In this document: in pieces, positions 35,701-46,622 of the stretch
How the letters are laid out: each line of letters opens with the position of its first letter
Numbering within the stretch: the stretch's first letter is position 1
Assembly (NCBI GenBank): GCA_902806595.1
Contig: CADCXC010000005.1
Location: 2,046,001-2,110,000, forward strand
Length of the DNA stretch: 64,000 bases
Origin: Pyrenopolyporus hunteri
Lineage: Eukaryota; Ascomycota; Sordariomycetes; Xylariales; Hypoxylaceae
Direction: 5' to 3'
Notes under the pieces: model-generated
What the model saw: the letters and a program-made list of their open reading frames with translations, nothing else
What the model was told of the DNA's origin: nothing
The model's database searches: none
Program-made: the position numbers and the translations under genes

Positions 35701-37030
35701 TGGCTGAGAATTCTGGGAGCGAAGGCGGTGTGATGGCGAAAGCTGGGTCAACACCGCCCGGCAGAGATGAATTATCTCTACCAACACTCGCTTCGAACGC
35801 TCTCTTCTTCGCAACCTCGAAAACCTCGAGCCATTCCATCAGTTGAGCTTGTGTCTCAGCCTGGAGCAGTAATGTCTGGTTCTTTGTCTTAACCTCGAAG
35901 CAGAACCGACGTTCCTCTCCTACGGCGGGTTTTACATTACACAGAAGGACGCCGATTTCATCACCTTGTAAGACTCCTTGGGGGCCGTTGACAAGCCAGC
36001 CAAAGATGCCATCCCGACAATAATACCATCTCCGAATCCAGTTCGTTCGAGACGGCTTGCCAGTTATGGTTCGTAAGAATAGCCAACCCTGTTTCTCCAT
36101 TATCGCGGCAGATTGACCGCTTGTAGAAACGTTCATGGGCCCCCTGGATCCTAAAAACGGCACGGTCGACGCACTGTAGTCATCGATCTCACGCGACGGT
36201 TTAAACGTCGCTAACGTGTTCTCTCCGATATCACGCCGTGCTAACTGCAACTCGCGTTTGAACGTGGCTTCGGAAAGTTCCATTTCCTTAGACCATCCTC
36301 TCACCCGCTCCATCTCGTGGCCATATTTCCCGAAACTCCCGGCAGCGTCCCGGGACCTCTTCATCTCACGCCAGAGATCGTAAGATAATTGCACGAGTAG
36401 CTTGTCTAGGTTGAGACGGAACTGTGGCGCGAAGAAACAGAAGTCCATGGCCGCCTTCAGGTAGGCCTTGCGAGTCTCGTACACGGCAAAAGCATCCTCG
36501 CGCAGTGACGAGGGCTCCTTCGTCTTAGACTGGCCCACATACCTAGCCAATGTTGTATCGAAGACCTTCTGCGTCTGTTCCAACGTCTTCCTGGCCTCCT
36601 TGAAGTTCCGTAGATCTCCTTGGAGAAAGGCTCGGATCGGCTCGACGGACATTGTGTCCATTTTCCTGGCGGCGTTCAGCACCTGTGCCCACCATTCCCT
36701 CGACCCCTCGCTGAACCTCTTAAGTGCCAGCGCGGCATAATCGTTGTCGACGGCATTGATATTCGGCGGCGGGATGATCTTGTTGAGATAGGCCTGGATG
36801 GTCTCTTCTAGGCCCAGCAAGTCGTGGGACAGCTTGGCAGTCGTCCTGACGTAGCCTTCCAGCCATCGCTCTATGGCGTCTACTTGCTCGGCAAAGTATA
36901 TAGCAGAGGCACGGAATGAGGGCGAGTCGAGTCCGGCTTCGCGGAGGATAACGGGGATAGAAGGACTCGGATGTTTGGTCGGGGGCAATGCCGCCGGCGT
37001 GGGCGGTGCCGAGGGGGGAGCGGTGGCCAT
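32789..37030 (-). CDS. SIP3: BAR-PH-VASt lipid-transfer protein (Sip3/Ysp1, Lam family)
   Basis: Large intronless gene, 1413 residues. Order: an N-terminal BAR/IMD-like helical domain (about 30-290; AIYFAEQVDAIERWLEGYV, FKEARKTLEQTQKVFD), a PH domain (about 313-415; WLFLRTITGK, RTNWIRRWYY), a Ser/Pro-rich disordered region, a GRAM/PH-like segment (about 690-830), a VASt StART-like domain (about 925-1085; VLFGDKSFVFPKLYFERR, HVKTPWHLPHAHGF), then one membrane helix near 1163-1185 (TAQWILIALLGFSVLTNLIF) and a C-terminal helical tail. This is the architecture of yeast Sip3 and Ysp1 (Lam3/Lam1), ER-anchored sterol-transfer proteins at ER-plasma membrane contacts. Assignment between Sip3 and Ysp1 is not possible from architecture. 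It is divergent from the LysM gene. Confidence 0.92.
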   Translation of the reverse strand: MATAPPSAPPTPAALPPTKHPSPSIPVILREAGLDSPSFRASAIYFAEQVDAIERWLEGYVRTTAKLSHDLLGLEETIQAYLNKIIPPPNINAVDNDYAALALKRFSEGSREWWAQVLNAARKMDTMSVEPIRAFLQGDLRNFKEARKTLEQTQKVFDTTLARYVGQSKTKEPSSLREDAFAVYETRKAYLKAAMDFCFFAPQFRLNLDKLLVQLSYDLWREMKRSRDAAGSFGKYGHEMERVRGWSKEMELSEATFKRELQLARRDIGENTLATFKPSREIDDYSASTVPFLGSRGPMNVSTSGQSAAIMEKQGWLFLRTITGKPSRTNWIRRWYYCRDGIFGWLVNGPQGVLQGDEIGVLLCNVKPAVGEERRFCFEVKTKNQTLLLQAETQAQLMEWLEVFEVAKKRAFEASVGRDNSSLPGGVDPAFAITPPSLPEFSAKTLDAQMDDGLAVERAGTLPAPEVGLVPRPSFDLTTAPPKRSVTSLAREEGESSREHAARIMQKLDLHRKATFTSSMDVSSMQSSGPTGGIASLISASHGLLPGYPPGTQKQQQQGPVLPGPESQPGSLAPPTLAKPPATTNLSKTAVVYSGDRVFSANASQTLPTAILANYWGSNAWGHEYSPKPNRADPDPDDPFGPNSPSIKMTTVGEGEEFKSPVSSHKKAISMDAKIGQPKIVQPAPEKPPPESFPPDYPIELKTNSAQFRLLFPSVPLDEKLVLVFRASWASASEADREVPQMAGNGRIYVTPDNMYFYGHQMGLVVTYTISLDAITEVTAAPGRDCDFIFLHLNPNADDIGYTRITIKTFLEDLDLLHARLNLLVDDLQAEEPMDLPELIKALLNLEKEDLDRRSPSMDSWEEVSEHTPMDDGTATGRAVSPRHYGSTYRSRGRGLRKPLPKFQLPAHPVIYEPEDMQRRVAERNFEISAKACFHVLFGDKSFVFPKLYFERRAQHISQGPWKLNEAGKMQRQFRFNVNYTTGLGRSRAEEVTDLQTIDLFSDHVTYVVTHVKTPWHLPHAHGFKLITKIVITHVAKSKCKLAIFTKVDWSKPPALAKNMVERQALDDAGQDAEELAEVATDQVRKLGHHSRTKRAIQVYGHIGLQTQVVVFTPAETEVSRKPHINPRTLTSMLIETLRSFADSVASSLMMWAFAAIKKLWNVITAQWILIALLGFSVLTNLIFSSQSTSTWWSERRAAGFMNRVGVGPNVVMSKAIYIADLDEAATSSRPAPAWRRDSYCYATFQSIANSSDVDAPYELAGASMASASSRATARRLRQTRQKLGTYRHDLLVAMRTVNSVEREMLRAEWENWLFDENLRCEQVGGLLAAWGSAKDKDKVGDVLKDGGEAAQRVLAGVGAGSGSESGSRDESKRRNLQRWYDEYCGSCRDDREALLKQREAESLSLEPGAAVL

Positions 37031-37853
37031 TTCTATAGCTTCTTCGAAGGTTTAAGGGGTTGGTGCTACTGTTGCATTGAATTATCGATGTACGGTTTCA
37101 ATACATCCAACTACCGTCACGACGCGTAAGCCTGGGGCGGTTCGTAGCGTCCGTAGCTTGTCAATCAGTACAACGCCTCTTGAGGCTCTAGACAATAGAC
37201 AATGGATCGAGACGCGCCGTCGTAGTCTAACTGACGTTTGACCGCCCAATTGCCATGCGGGAGCGCCGTAAAACCTCGCGTTGCTACTTATGCAAAGAGA
37301 ACCCCTTGGCCTCGAGGCCTACAGAATTATCATCCTGAGCAGCAAAGGGGAACTTATGAGAAATTAGCAGTCAACATGATCGACCATTAAAGTACGGTTC
37401 TTGGTTCAATAAAGGGTCAATAGCTGACATCAGAAATGTACTAATATGTATGCCTAGGTATACATAAGAAGAGGTACCTACAACACTGATACATGTATGC
37501 AAACGCAGCCCGGCCATCGGCGCTAAGACGGTCCCAAGCTAGTACAAACGAGGATTAAACTCTAATTTCTCGTCTATGATGCTTCTTATCGATAAGCCAA
37601 ACGTCATATGCAGGAAGCGCATGCTCTGCCGCTCACACGCCACGCTCGAATTCTAAACTCAGGGTCCCTCCTTTAGCTGATGTATCTGTATCATAGCATT
37701 TATTAGTATTTCCTTCTCTTCATGTGGGACCTATGGTTATTGAATCAGACGACGCTCTCAAATTTTATTCTATTTAATTTATTTCATTCCTAAATATTGC
37801 TAAAGTACCTATATATTATATCATCCCCTTTTTCGAATCCGAACCTCGTGGTC
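37031..37853. promoter_or_regulatory. Divergent promoter BAR-PH-VASt gene / LysM gene
   Basis: 823 bases between divergent starts. It contains a CTAGGTATACATAAG-type motif and a GAGGTACCTAC motif near 37450-37480 and an AT-rich stretch near 37760-37820. Specific factor sites cannot be assigned. Confidence 0.45.
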
Positions 37854-38766
37854 ATGACTGTAACTAAATTCGGTACATCGCCCGTCGAGTCATGTTGTAC
37901 CTGTGCGACTCTCCTTTGCGAAGTTCCTCGTTACAGCAACTCGGAAAAGCCTCTACCTCAAGATCGCCAGTTAGAATGTTGTACAAGAGTGATATGTGGC
38001 AATTGTCTTAGAGTACGTTGGTCCGCTCCGAATTCTTAGAACATTAGATACCTAACTATATTGGAATATCCATGGGTCAACTGACCACAACGAACAGAAT
38101 AACCCTCGCTTCTATACCTATTGTCCGTATTGCCAAATCTCATTAGTAGACACGAGCCTCCCGCCCGGGCTGAAGGACCCTCCTTCTTACGAGTCCTCGG
38201 TCGCGACCGGCTCCTCCAAGGCCTTGTCAGCGGCGCCTCCGCCATACACACCTTCCGCAACGCGAAAAGTCCCGAATGAGTTAGAGGAGAAGTCTATACC
38301 GTTTGATTCTCTCGAAAAATCGCCGGAAGATATACTACACTTCTTAAATCATGCACATGATTCTATTACCTCCTTATCGCTTCGTTACGGCGTCCCTGCG
38401 CCCGTCCTTCGACGCGTAAATAATATTACAAGCGACCACCTAATATTAGGGCGCCGGACCGTGCTTATACCAGGGGAGTATTATAAAGGAGGCGTGAGTT
38501 TATCACCGAGGCCCGTCGAAGGCGAGGAAGAAGAAGCGCGGAAATCTAAGATTCGGCGCTGGATGGTGGCGTGTAAAGTCCACGAATACGACGTTGCGGT
38601 TCTTTATCTGGAGCAGGCCGGTTACGACCTCGATATGGCAACGGAGGCCTTCTTCGCCGACGAAGAATGGGAGCGAACGCATCCAGTCGAGGCGTCGGGA
38701 AGAGGCAAGGGGGTTGCAAGGCAGGCAAATAGTAGGAATGCCTATTGGAGAGGGCGTAGACGATAA
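37854..38766 (+). CDS. Zinc-ribbon / LysM / UBA-like protein
   Basis: Fungal intracellular LysM protein. Exons 37854-38012 and 38098-38766 (85-nt intron, GTACGT donor, gaacag acceptor, phase 0), 275 residues. The N-terminus, MTVTKFGTSPVESCCTC, has Cys pairs continuing as ECCTRVICGNCLR and YCPYCQ, a treble-clef or RING-like zinc site split by the intron. A Pro/Ser linker follows, then a LysM domain at about residues 120-165 (HFLNHAHDSITSLSLRYGVP, LGRRTVLIP). A UBA-like helical segment comes at about 205-240 (HEYDVAVLYLEQAGYDLDMATEAFF), and the end is basic. There is no signal peptide, so it is not a secreted chitin-binding effector. The combination suggests a ubiquitin-related or cytosolic adaptor role, which is inference. 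Confidence 0.88.
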
Positions 38767-39034
38767 GAGAGGAGTAGATGCAGATATGGGTCTAGGCTTC
38801 AACGTTTGGCGTTTCTGGATTGTACAAGTATAAGTGTGTACACAATCCCAACTTTAGGGAGTGCTTAGAAGGAAGTGAAGGGACGGTGTAGGTAGGTAGG
38901 CATACACACTAACCATTCGATTGAGCTAATCATCTGCTGAGTTCACGCTGTCCAGACCCCGAGCAATTCGCTTCGTGAATATAACCAAAACTCCGCATTA
39001 CTCCATGCGCCATCGCATTGCCCTTGACCTTCCC

Positions 39035-42000
39035 TTAGAATGCTGATCGAGTTCGTACGTCCTAACATACTGTCAGCTTAGGGTATCCAAGTTAGACGAG
39101 TCGAGACTTCACTTACAGATATCTTCCTCTCAATTTCTCGGACCGAGCGATCCAATTCTCCTGCGATCATCTGCTTCTTGTCGGTGGGAAGCAGCGTAAA
39201 CCTTTCGCATAGGTCGCCATCAATAACGCCTTTGACGGGAGCGTAATAGCCCCTGTATATAAGGTGATCCCTCCCAGCAAGCGGGGGGTCCTCAGTTCGC
39301 ATATGCGACTCTAGGCTCTGGAAAAAGTCGGCATCCTCTCGGCTGACAAAGGGGATGAGAACGCCGATGGTCCCTTGAATCCCGCTCCATAGAAGAACGT
39401 CTTGGCCGCCTACTACGAGGTTCGTCTTGCTTATGCTCGTGGGGACATCCTGGGTGTAAAAATGCGCCATAAGGCTTAGGCGGTGGCTAGCGCCGTGTAA
39501 ATATTCTCTGGCATGTTGAAGATGCGCCCCGGTCCCGTCTTCGTCCGCCTCCTCGCTCGCCTTCTGTGGGCATCGCACGATCCAGAGATTTCCGAATTTA
39601 TCTCCGCCAGCGACTGATTCGTAGTCGACCATGGTAGTGCAGTTTGTCCAGCGGGCCACTGTGTCATCGGCAAAGGGTATCAGTTTGTTGCTCTCGTATT
39701 TATAGACGACGTAGGTCACCCCTTGCTGAACGTCGCCGACAATGATGCGGCTGCCTTGAGTTTGTAGTGAGACGATGAGTTGGGGCGCGACCTCGGCTTG
39801 TGCCTTTCGAAGAAGCTGGCGCAGCCCCAGATCATAGGCGCGAAGCGTCTTACCAATACCGGCCAACAATCTACCTTGAAATTGCACCAGCGCCATCGGC
39901 GGTTCCTCTACTTTGGTTTTATGAATAAACTCGATCTCTTTGCCGCTGTCACGGAATCTGTAGACATGTATGTATCCCGCGCTAAATTGGCGAGGACTAA
40001 CGATCATATCTTTTCCGGTGCCAACAACAAGGAACGTCTCGTTATCTTGGCTTGCGAACGAAACTGTGGCCATGCTCACAGCCGCTTCGTTCTCGCTTAG
40101 TTCCAACGTTTGCAGCACACGCTTCTCCACCAACGGATCCACGACACTGATGCAAGAAGCCCACCGACCACGACCCCTAGGATAACCGAATTCTTCGGGT
40201 GGCAGCACAGCGGCGTCGCCATTAACGACACCGGGGTCGGCCAGAAGCTGAGCGCGGAGCTCGGGTGGTAGCGTGTTATTGTCTGCCTCAATGGTGTAGA
40301 AGTACGGTTGGTCGGGGTGTTTGGCAAGACGTCTAGGGGTGTAGGTAAGCGGTATCGACTGTTGTAGGATGGTGTCCCCCAACCTGTCGATGGAGAAAAT
40401 CCTGCGCCTGTCAGCGGTTTGCCATTTCGAGGAATTTCATATAATAGGTAAAAGTGGTAAGAAGTTCAGTAGGAACAATTGGTACATAAAATGGTTGACC
40501 TCATAGCCGAGGCGTCGGATCCCAGTTTTTCATCATTCTTCAGCTTAAGTATGAATCGGAATATGTACTTACTTCAGATTTTGGCCCTGGATTCCCACCA
40601 TGCCTTCCTCGCATTGCTCGCTGCTGAAATTCCATCCCCATTCGAGATCGCTGTAGTCTAACGGGGTCATCATAAAACCCTTCGTAATCGGGTCCGAATA
40701 TCCCAGCCAGGTTCTCGAGCTAAGGGCTAAGACACAGGTGCGGCCTTGAACCGAAGTCTGGAAAAGTCGTACAGCCTTAGGTCCGAGGAACTTCTGACGA
40801 GTGTCGGTAAGTTCTCCAGTAACCTCGTCGAGGACGGTCCTTAAGTAGACGCCGGAATGTAAGCCAATATGTAAATACAAAGTCGAACCGCCGAATGATG
40901 AATCCTCCATCGACATTATGGAGAGCGCGGATGGCGCGGCTGTTAACGCTTGTACAGACTTGCTCTCGAGCGTAGACTCGAGGTCAAGACTAAGAATTCG
41001 GACGGTGCAGTCATCGCACCCAACGGCTAGGAATGAACTTCGTAGGCGACCTTCGGGAACCTCACCCAAGCTTAAGCAGGTAACGGTGCCGAACATCTCT
41101 TTCTTCTCATCATACTCGGCCAGAGACCCATCGTCAGCCATCTCAAAGTAAACTATTTCACCAGAGCTTAGGGCAACCGCGACTTGTCTTTCGTTGGTAG
41201 AAGCGGCGACGATGGAGCGGTGCTGCGGCGCTTCCCACTCGTTTACTCGCCCTCTGACAATGTGCCGGATACCTTTAGGATGAACCTGGATAAGACCGTC
41301 ATCTCCGAGTTGTTGGACGGCGAGCGTTGGAACAGATAAGAGGAAGCCAGTGTCGGTAACTTCTACCACAGTCTCACCGATCCTAAGCACGAGTGAGGCG
41401 TTGCTAAAAGAGAGAACGATATACGCATCGTACTGATCAGCTCGGTTGAGCTTGGTGGTCCAAACCGCGGACGGAACACCTGGGAGCTCCGAGGCCACAA
41501 TTTCATTGACTTCCAGGCCATGCTTCAGGGTTCTGAACGTGCTTCGCGCGCCATTTCCGCAGATAGCGTAGATCTGCGGTGCATCTTCACCAGTCAGGTT
41601 CGCCACCTTACAGTCGACTAGAGGGTTCATTGAGTTGATACTCTCGACTAGGCTTAGATTCTCAGCTGGCCTAGGATAGAAATAGACTGGGTTATACGAT
41701 GCTTGTGGATCCGTCGGGAAGTCGTCGCTGGTGAACTCTAGCTCATCGTCATCATCACCCAGCTTCTCAAACTGATAGAAATGGTGATTTCCGAATTCGC
41801 TAGCGACAAACAAGAAACCGCTTTTCAGAATGCAAAGACTCGTGGAATTCGGTACGGTATCGAAGTACTTGATCTTAAGCCTTCGTACCTCTCCGGTCGC
41901 TTTCCCGTTCTCATCCTCGGCCATATCGATAGTGACTTTGAAGAGATCGCCGTCCTCCGTTTGCAAGAGGAAAAAGAATGCGCCCACATTCCCCTTGAGC

Positions 42001-43055
42001 TTATGCATAACACCAGAAATGATAGAGCGTTTCCTCTGAGGGTCTTCCGTCGCACCTTTTCTTCTCGGAATGGGTACTCGGAAGGCTTCCTGATTCGAAT
42101 GTCTATATGTGATATTTTCTTCTCCACATACGAGAACACCGCTAGGGCCGTCGTTGCCACCGGGAACTTGGAATAGCATCGACGCAGTAGGATCGACGGG
42201 CTCATGCCACCTTCTGACGACATGATTTAACCCAAGATCCAGCTCGTAGTAGACTAGCTGCGTCTCAACCTCCGAAAGAGCTTGACCTGATGAGTCTTGG
42301 TCTGCCTCAGAGTAGTCGACCTCGAGCGCTGCAAAAACCGGGTTCGCGTAGCCAACATCTAAGGCGACCATCGAAAGCACGATTGTTCCCGGCTTATGTG
42401 CCTCAAGAGGCGAAGAAATTGTAAGCTCTGCCTGAGCATTTCGGTTCAGGACGTAGACCAACTTATTCTTCTCGGCCGAGGCAATGAGACACGCACGACC
42501 TTTAGGGTCGCAGGCCAAGTACTGTCCTGGGACGACTCGGCGTACTCCCGATTTCCCGAACGTCTCAAGCTTTTGTTGCTTGAAGCGATTCTGCTGCGGT
42601 ATGTATTCGATTATTGCAATACGTCCCGAATCGGTGGCAAGGATAATATAGTCTACGAAAAGAAAATTAGCAAGGTTCCAAAAGCGTAACAGTATCTCGA
42701 GTGTCCAATATCCGCACCATTTCATCGAGGCGGCGTTTCGAAAAGTTCTACCGATCCAGCTTCAAAATCACTAAGTGAAGCCTCATATATAGGGTAGGGG
42801 ATATAACTTACCCTTATTACTTCCCGCTAGACGAAAAGCAGCAACGGACCTAATGATGCCAAAAACGTCGTGGGAGAGAAGGGTGATGACCTTCCCCTGA
42901 GATGGCTCCGGACGAAGCAAGGTGAGCCGCGAACCCGAAGCCGTGACGATCTGCTGTTCTTTGGTACCAGAAAACTGGCCGAGAATAGCTTGAGTTATGG
43001 TGGTAGGAGGTTGGATCGTCAAGGAGTAGAGAAACATATTAGAAGTAGTCGCCAT
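39035..43055 (-). CDS. RSE1: Splicing factor RSE1 (SF3b subunit 3, SF3B3/SAP130)
   Basis: Large subunit of SF3b in the U2 snRNP, needed for prespliceosome assembly in the nucleus. Exons: complement(42812..43055), (40573..42652), (39117..40401), (39035..39061); 1211 residues, the normal length. It begins MATTSNMFLYSLTIQPPTTIT; the MMS1/CPSF160 N-terminal beta-propeller region follows (DYIILATDSGRIAIIEY restored at the first junction). The CPSF_A domain occupies about residues 830-1160 (GKDMIVSPRQFSAGYIHVYR, GDKFGNLWIVRCP). The last exon is only 27 nt, completing KISDVRTRSAF, the conserved C-terminus; without it the frame would run into unrelated residues. Introns are 159, 171 and 55 nt. It is divergent from MSS51. 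Confidence 0.96.
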
Positions 43056-43573
43056 CTTCGCAGGTGGTGCGCAGGAAGCCTGCGCGACTCTTCCGGTTTC
43101 TCTATCTCTTTTCTGTTACCTTATGAGGCTGGTTTAGAAGGTGATGTTTGTGTTTGTTCCTTTTTGAATTGGCGAGGGAGAAGCTCTAAAGTTTTGAAAA
43201 ATCGTAGAGCTCCAGTCCAGTTCAGGCTGCAGAGAACTTGGTTGGAGGCACTAAGCTCTTTGGTTCGCCGATGTGATTGGACAGATGGATGGATAACGCC
43301 GTTCCAAGACCTGCTCATGTGGATACCCGGTGCACGGACTAACCTTTTACCCGCTCTATTACAGAGGTGACCAAGACCCATCTTAGGTTTGTATCCATGT
43401 ACCCAGGTACTTAATCCAGTACGGACGGCACGGGCAATGCCACCAAGAATGCTACAGGTACCTAAGTACACCGAGATAGTGGCACCATTCACGTAATTTT
43501 TGAGCTCGAAGCTCTCCAGTCGCAAATTCGCAACTACCATTGCATGGGCTATTAACCCAAGTGAGCCTTGAGG
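43056..43573. promoter_or_regulatory. Divergent promoter RSE1/MSS51
   Basis: 518 bases between the two divergent starts, with TACCCAGGTACTTAATCC and CAGGTACCTAAGTACACC motifs near 43400 and 43458. No further element is assigned. Confidence 0.5.
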
Positions 43574-45198
43574 ATGGAGCCTTCAATGCGCCTGGCGGCC
43601 TCTAATACTTGCCGGACGTGTATGAGGCTCTCTGCGGCCAATGCGGCTCGACCGACTGTGACGAGATCTTTCTCCAAAGCTTCGTCCTCACGTTCCCCGC
43701 GGAAGACCGATCCTCCCAGTCCGATTACACATGCGAAGCGCACCGTTCTACCCACCGAAGCTAGGAATCGTCTCTCAAGGTCTCTATCGCTGTTTGGACA
43801 ACAGACTAAAACAGCCAAAGACGATTCGGCTGTGCTGGGATCGGCAACATCGTACGAGAACCGATCGAGACCACCTATCTTACGCCCTGATGACCTTTTC
43901 CACTCCTTTACTAACTCCCCCATTCCCGAGATACGGCGTCGTGCTGCCTTTATAAGACAACACGCATATTGCCCTCACCCGGCTCATCAACCCACGCGGA
44001 CCCCAGACAGCACCGGTGCCCCATCTAGCGCCTCGAGTTCCGGTCCGCAAGCACCCGCTCACGTCGATTTCGAATGTCCGGATTGTGGGATCCCCGTCTA
44101 TTGTAGCAAGGAGCATTGGGCTGAGGATTACGAGGCCCATCTACAGATTTGTGATACGTTGCGACAGATTAATGAAGATGACCACGACCTCCGCTCAGGA
44201 AGATTCTTTCCCGAATTTGAGTATGCAGGACCGCAGATGGAGGAGGCGGCTGTCAATATGACCAATTGGGATACTCTCCTCTACACGAGAGACTTCGAGG
44301 CTATCAACGACGACCGAAGTATGCGACAAGTTACGAGGCTGCTCACCTACCCGTTGACGATAGGTAGCATCCTCCACGAACTTAGTCCTTATAATATTAG
44401 GAAAGGCGGCAGGCTCACACCAGAAGGCTTGAAGAGCTTAAGCGCCCTACGGTACACTCTGCACCCACCTAAGACCGGCAGCGGGACGGATATCAAAGGC
44501 CTACGTCCCGAAGCACCCCCAGTAAGGATATTCATACTGGGTGCCCGCGCAGAGTCATCCCTCCCCAGAAATGTCTGGGTGCAGTTGGCTCACCTCTTCC
44601 CCCGAGGGAAGTTCCATCTAATATTCATTGGGCCCGAGAGCATGACCAATCGAGACGACGAATTCCCGTTACCACCTCGGACTCCTTCTAATCCATTCGG
44701 CGCCATAGTCGAAGACCGGGTCTGGCCGACGATGAAGATTAGCACCATTGTGGATTATTACCATACCCTTCACAAAACCGGGCACTTCTACCCGTATGAT
44801 CCCTATTTTGACTGTTTCGTCATGTTCCATCCGGGCTTGGGACACCCGGCCAGCTCCCACGAGTGGTCAGAAACAGTGCCCCTCCTCCTCGAGACGAAGG
44901 CCCCGATTATAGTGACTGGTTACACGCAGTATGACATGGACAGGGACATTGAGTGGGTGAAGAAGACCTGCGCCGGCGAGTTTGACATGCTCATGGAGCC
45001 CGGCGAAAACATCTTCAGGAGTTTGCGATGGGATCTCAATGACCTCGACCCCCAAGATATCAGCTGTGGTAATTGGGGAGTGTGGGCTTTCCGAGGAAAG
45101 AGGTATGTGCCTTACAATAGAAGACACCCGAGCCCAATCACGCCCATGATTCTAACCATTCCAACAGGTACGAAGCCACAACGAGAGATGCCGAATAA
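43574..45198 (+). CDS. MSS51: Mitochondrial COX1 translational activator MSS51
   Basis: Mss51 activates translation of COX1 mRNA in mitochondria and couples it to Cox1 assembly. Exons 43574-45102 and 45168-45198 (65-nt intron, GTATGT donor, ttctaac branch, caacag acceptor), 519 residues. The N-terminus is basic and Ser/Arg-rich (MRLAASNTCRTCMRLSAANAA), fitting a presequence. A MYND-type zinc finger lies at about 130-195, starting AYCPHP and continuing FECPDCGIPVYCSKEHW. The two Cys-Pro pairs there (CPH, CPD) correspond to heme-regulatory-type motifs known in yeast Mss51. Downstream are conserved segments RSGRFFPEFEY, VRIFILGARAESSLP, YDPYFDCFVMFHPGLGHP and APIIVTGYTQYDM. The 31-nt last exon replaces a non-conserved read-through and gives FRGKRYEATTRDAE. 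Confidence 0.94.
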
Positions 45199-45667
45199 GA
45201 CATGGCTATGTAATGTGTATTATTGTATACGACCATGTTGAATGTGGAGCTGTAGTTTATTACCTCGATTATACGTACGACAGACCCCATCACTCTGTGT
45301 AAATGAATTGGCCCTTTTAAAAGGCTCAAATATGAAGCATGATAAAGACTACCTAGGTAGCTCGCCTAACGTCTACTTAGAAGAACCTCGCTGTATAGAA
45401 GCGAACACCAAGTTTAAAAAGAGGAAAACCTTGCATATAAGAAAATCGAACTTTCCAGTAGTGGATGCACCTCCGTACATATCGTACATATTAACTTAAA
45501 TATAGTACGCTTAAGAACGGTGAGGCAGACAAAAGGTTCAAGGAATTATATAAAGTATGGCATATCCTTGCTTCAATAGAAAGCAAACCAGGAGGCGATG
45601 ATCTGCAGAACAAGTCTAAGTATGTTGTATATGGGTGTCGGAGCCCTCGGCTGATTTTGAATCTAAT
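45199..45667. other. Intergenic, no gene seen
   Basis: About 470 bases beyond MSS51, containing its 3' region. AT-rich, with one ACCTAGGTAGC motif near 45352. No gene is visible. Confidence 0.5.
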
Positions 45668-46052
45668 CTAGCCCTCCGTAAGCGCAGGTCGTTTCTTTAA
45701 TGCCATTTTACGCTTACCTTATACCCATTTCTCGGAGGAGATAACCTAGTGTCCGGTTTTTAATCTTATTATCAATGGCGGCGAGAAGCTCTCGACGGGT
45801 AATATCAGGTTTTTTATGCTTAACAAGGTCGTAAATATAGTCCCGGTCTTCCTCAGTAAGTTGGCGTGGCCTTCCGGAGCGTTTTTGCGACACGTTATCG
45901 TCGCGATCAGCTTCACGTCGTAGGGTGGATTTTATCGTATTAATCGAGACCTCAGGGTGTAATTTATGAATTTTAGCAGGGCCGAAACCAACTCGTTTTA
46001 ACTCGCAAATACGGCTCCTTAATTGAGGAGTTAATTCCTGGCCGCGCCCCAT
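45668..46052 (-). mobile_element. Tc1/mariner-type transposase remnant, N-terminal HTH only
   Basis: The ATG at 46052 opens a 112-codon frame to 45714 (MGRGQELTPQLRSRICELKR...). It has the two helix-turn-helix units of fungal Tc1/mariner transposases (INTIKSTLRREADR, then ITRRELLAAIDNKI) and a GRPRQLTEED linker. The catalytic DDE domain is missing. After the stop, a shifted frame at about 45668-45700 still reads MALKKRPALTEG, like the continuation of this family, then hits TAG. So the copy is truncated and frameshifted or nonsense-mutated. No terminal repeat or TA duplication could be identified. Confidence 0.8.
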
Positions 46053-46622
46053 GTTGAAGAATTCAAAATAGCTTCATTAAACGCGTAGTAGAAGGGAAGT
46101 TAAATTCAATAGGTCTCTACCTATATAGGTACCTGTGAGTAGGTACTTGAGTAGCTTTGATGCACCTACCTCGGGGAGTGGGGCACCGATAATACGGTTC
46201 AAACTTTTTGCTACCCACTATTATCTGTCTGCCAACGTCATTCAAATGGCACTAACCGTTGCGCAGTTGTCGCAGCTCGCAGAAGTAGCATCCCTTAAAA
46301 AATTACCCGTTGGAAGGAGAAACAAAGTACAAGGGAACTCGGTAAACGGCCGTATAAAGAATTCCATGTTCCTGCAGCAAGCAACTGGCAACAACTAGTA
46401 GCCACTAGCGCGACAGCCGAACCATTAAAGACCAGCCCGCTCATATTGAACCCGCTCTGCTGCGTTTCTCCTCCACATAAAACAACGTTCCGGGTACCTA
46501 CCCCAAGGTACCGAACGACGAAGACACCTCGACACAACCGCCGTCGGATTTAACGACCAGCGAAGCATGACGACGATACAGTGAACATACCAATACGGGC
46601 ATACACTCCCTTCGGCCGGGCA
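46053..46622. other. Region between the transposase remnant and the PXA gene
   Basis: 570 bases with ACCTATATAGGTACCTG and GTAGGTACTTGAG tracts near 46110-46145. It probably includes the upstream part of the element and the promoter of the PXA gene. Confidence 0.5.

Noticed and set aside
12762..38766. Biosynthetic gene cluster
   Set aside because: No synthase, tailoring enzyme, pathway regulator or transporter set is present; the genes are unrelated housekeeping genes.
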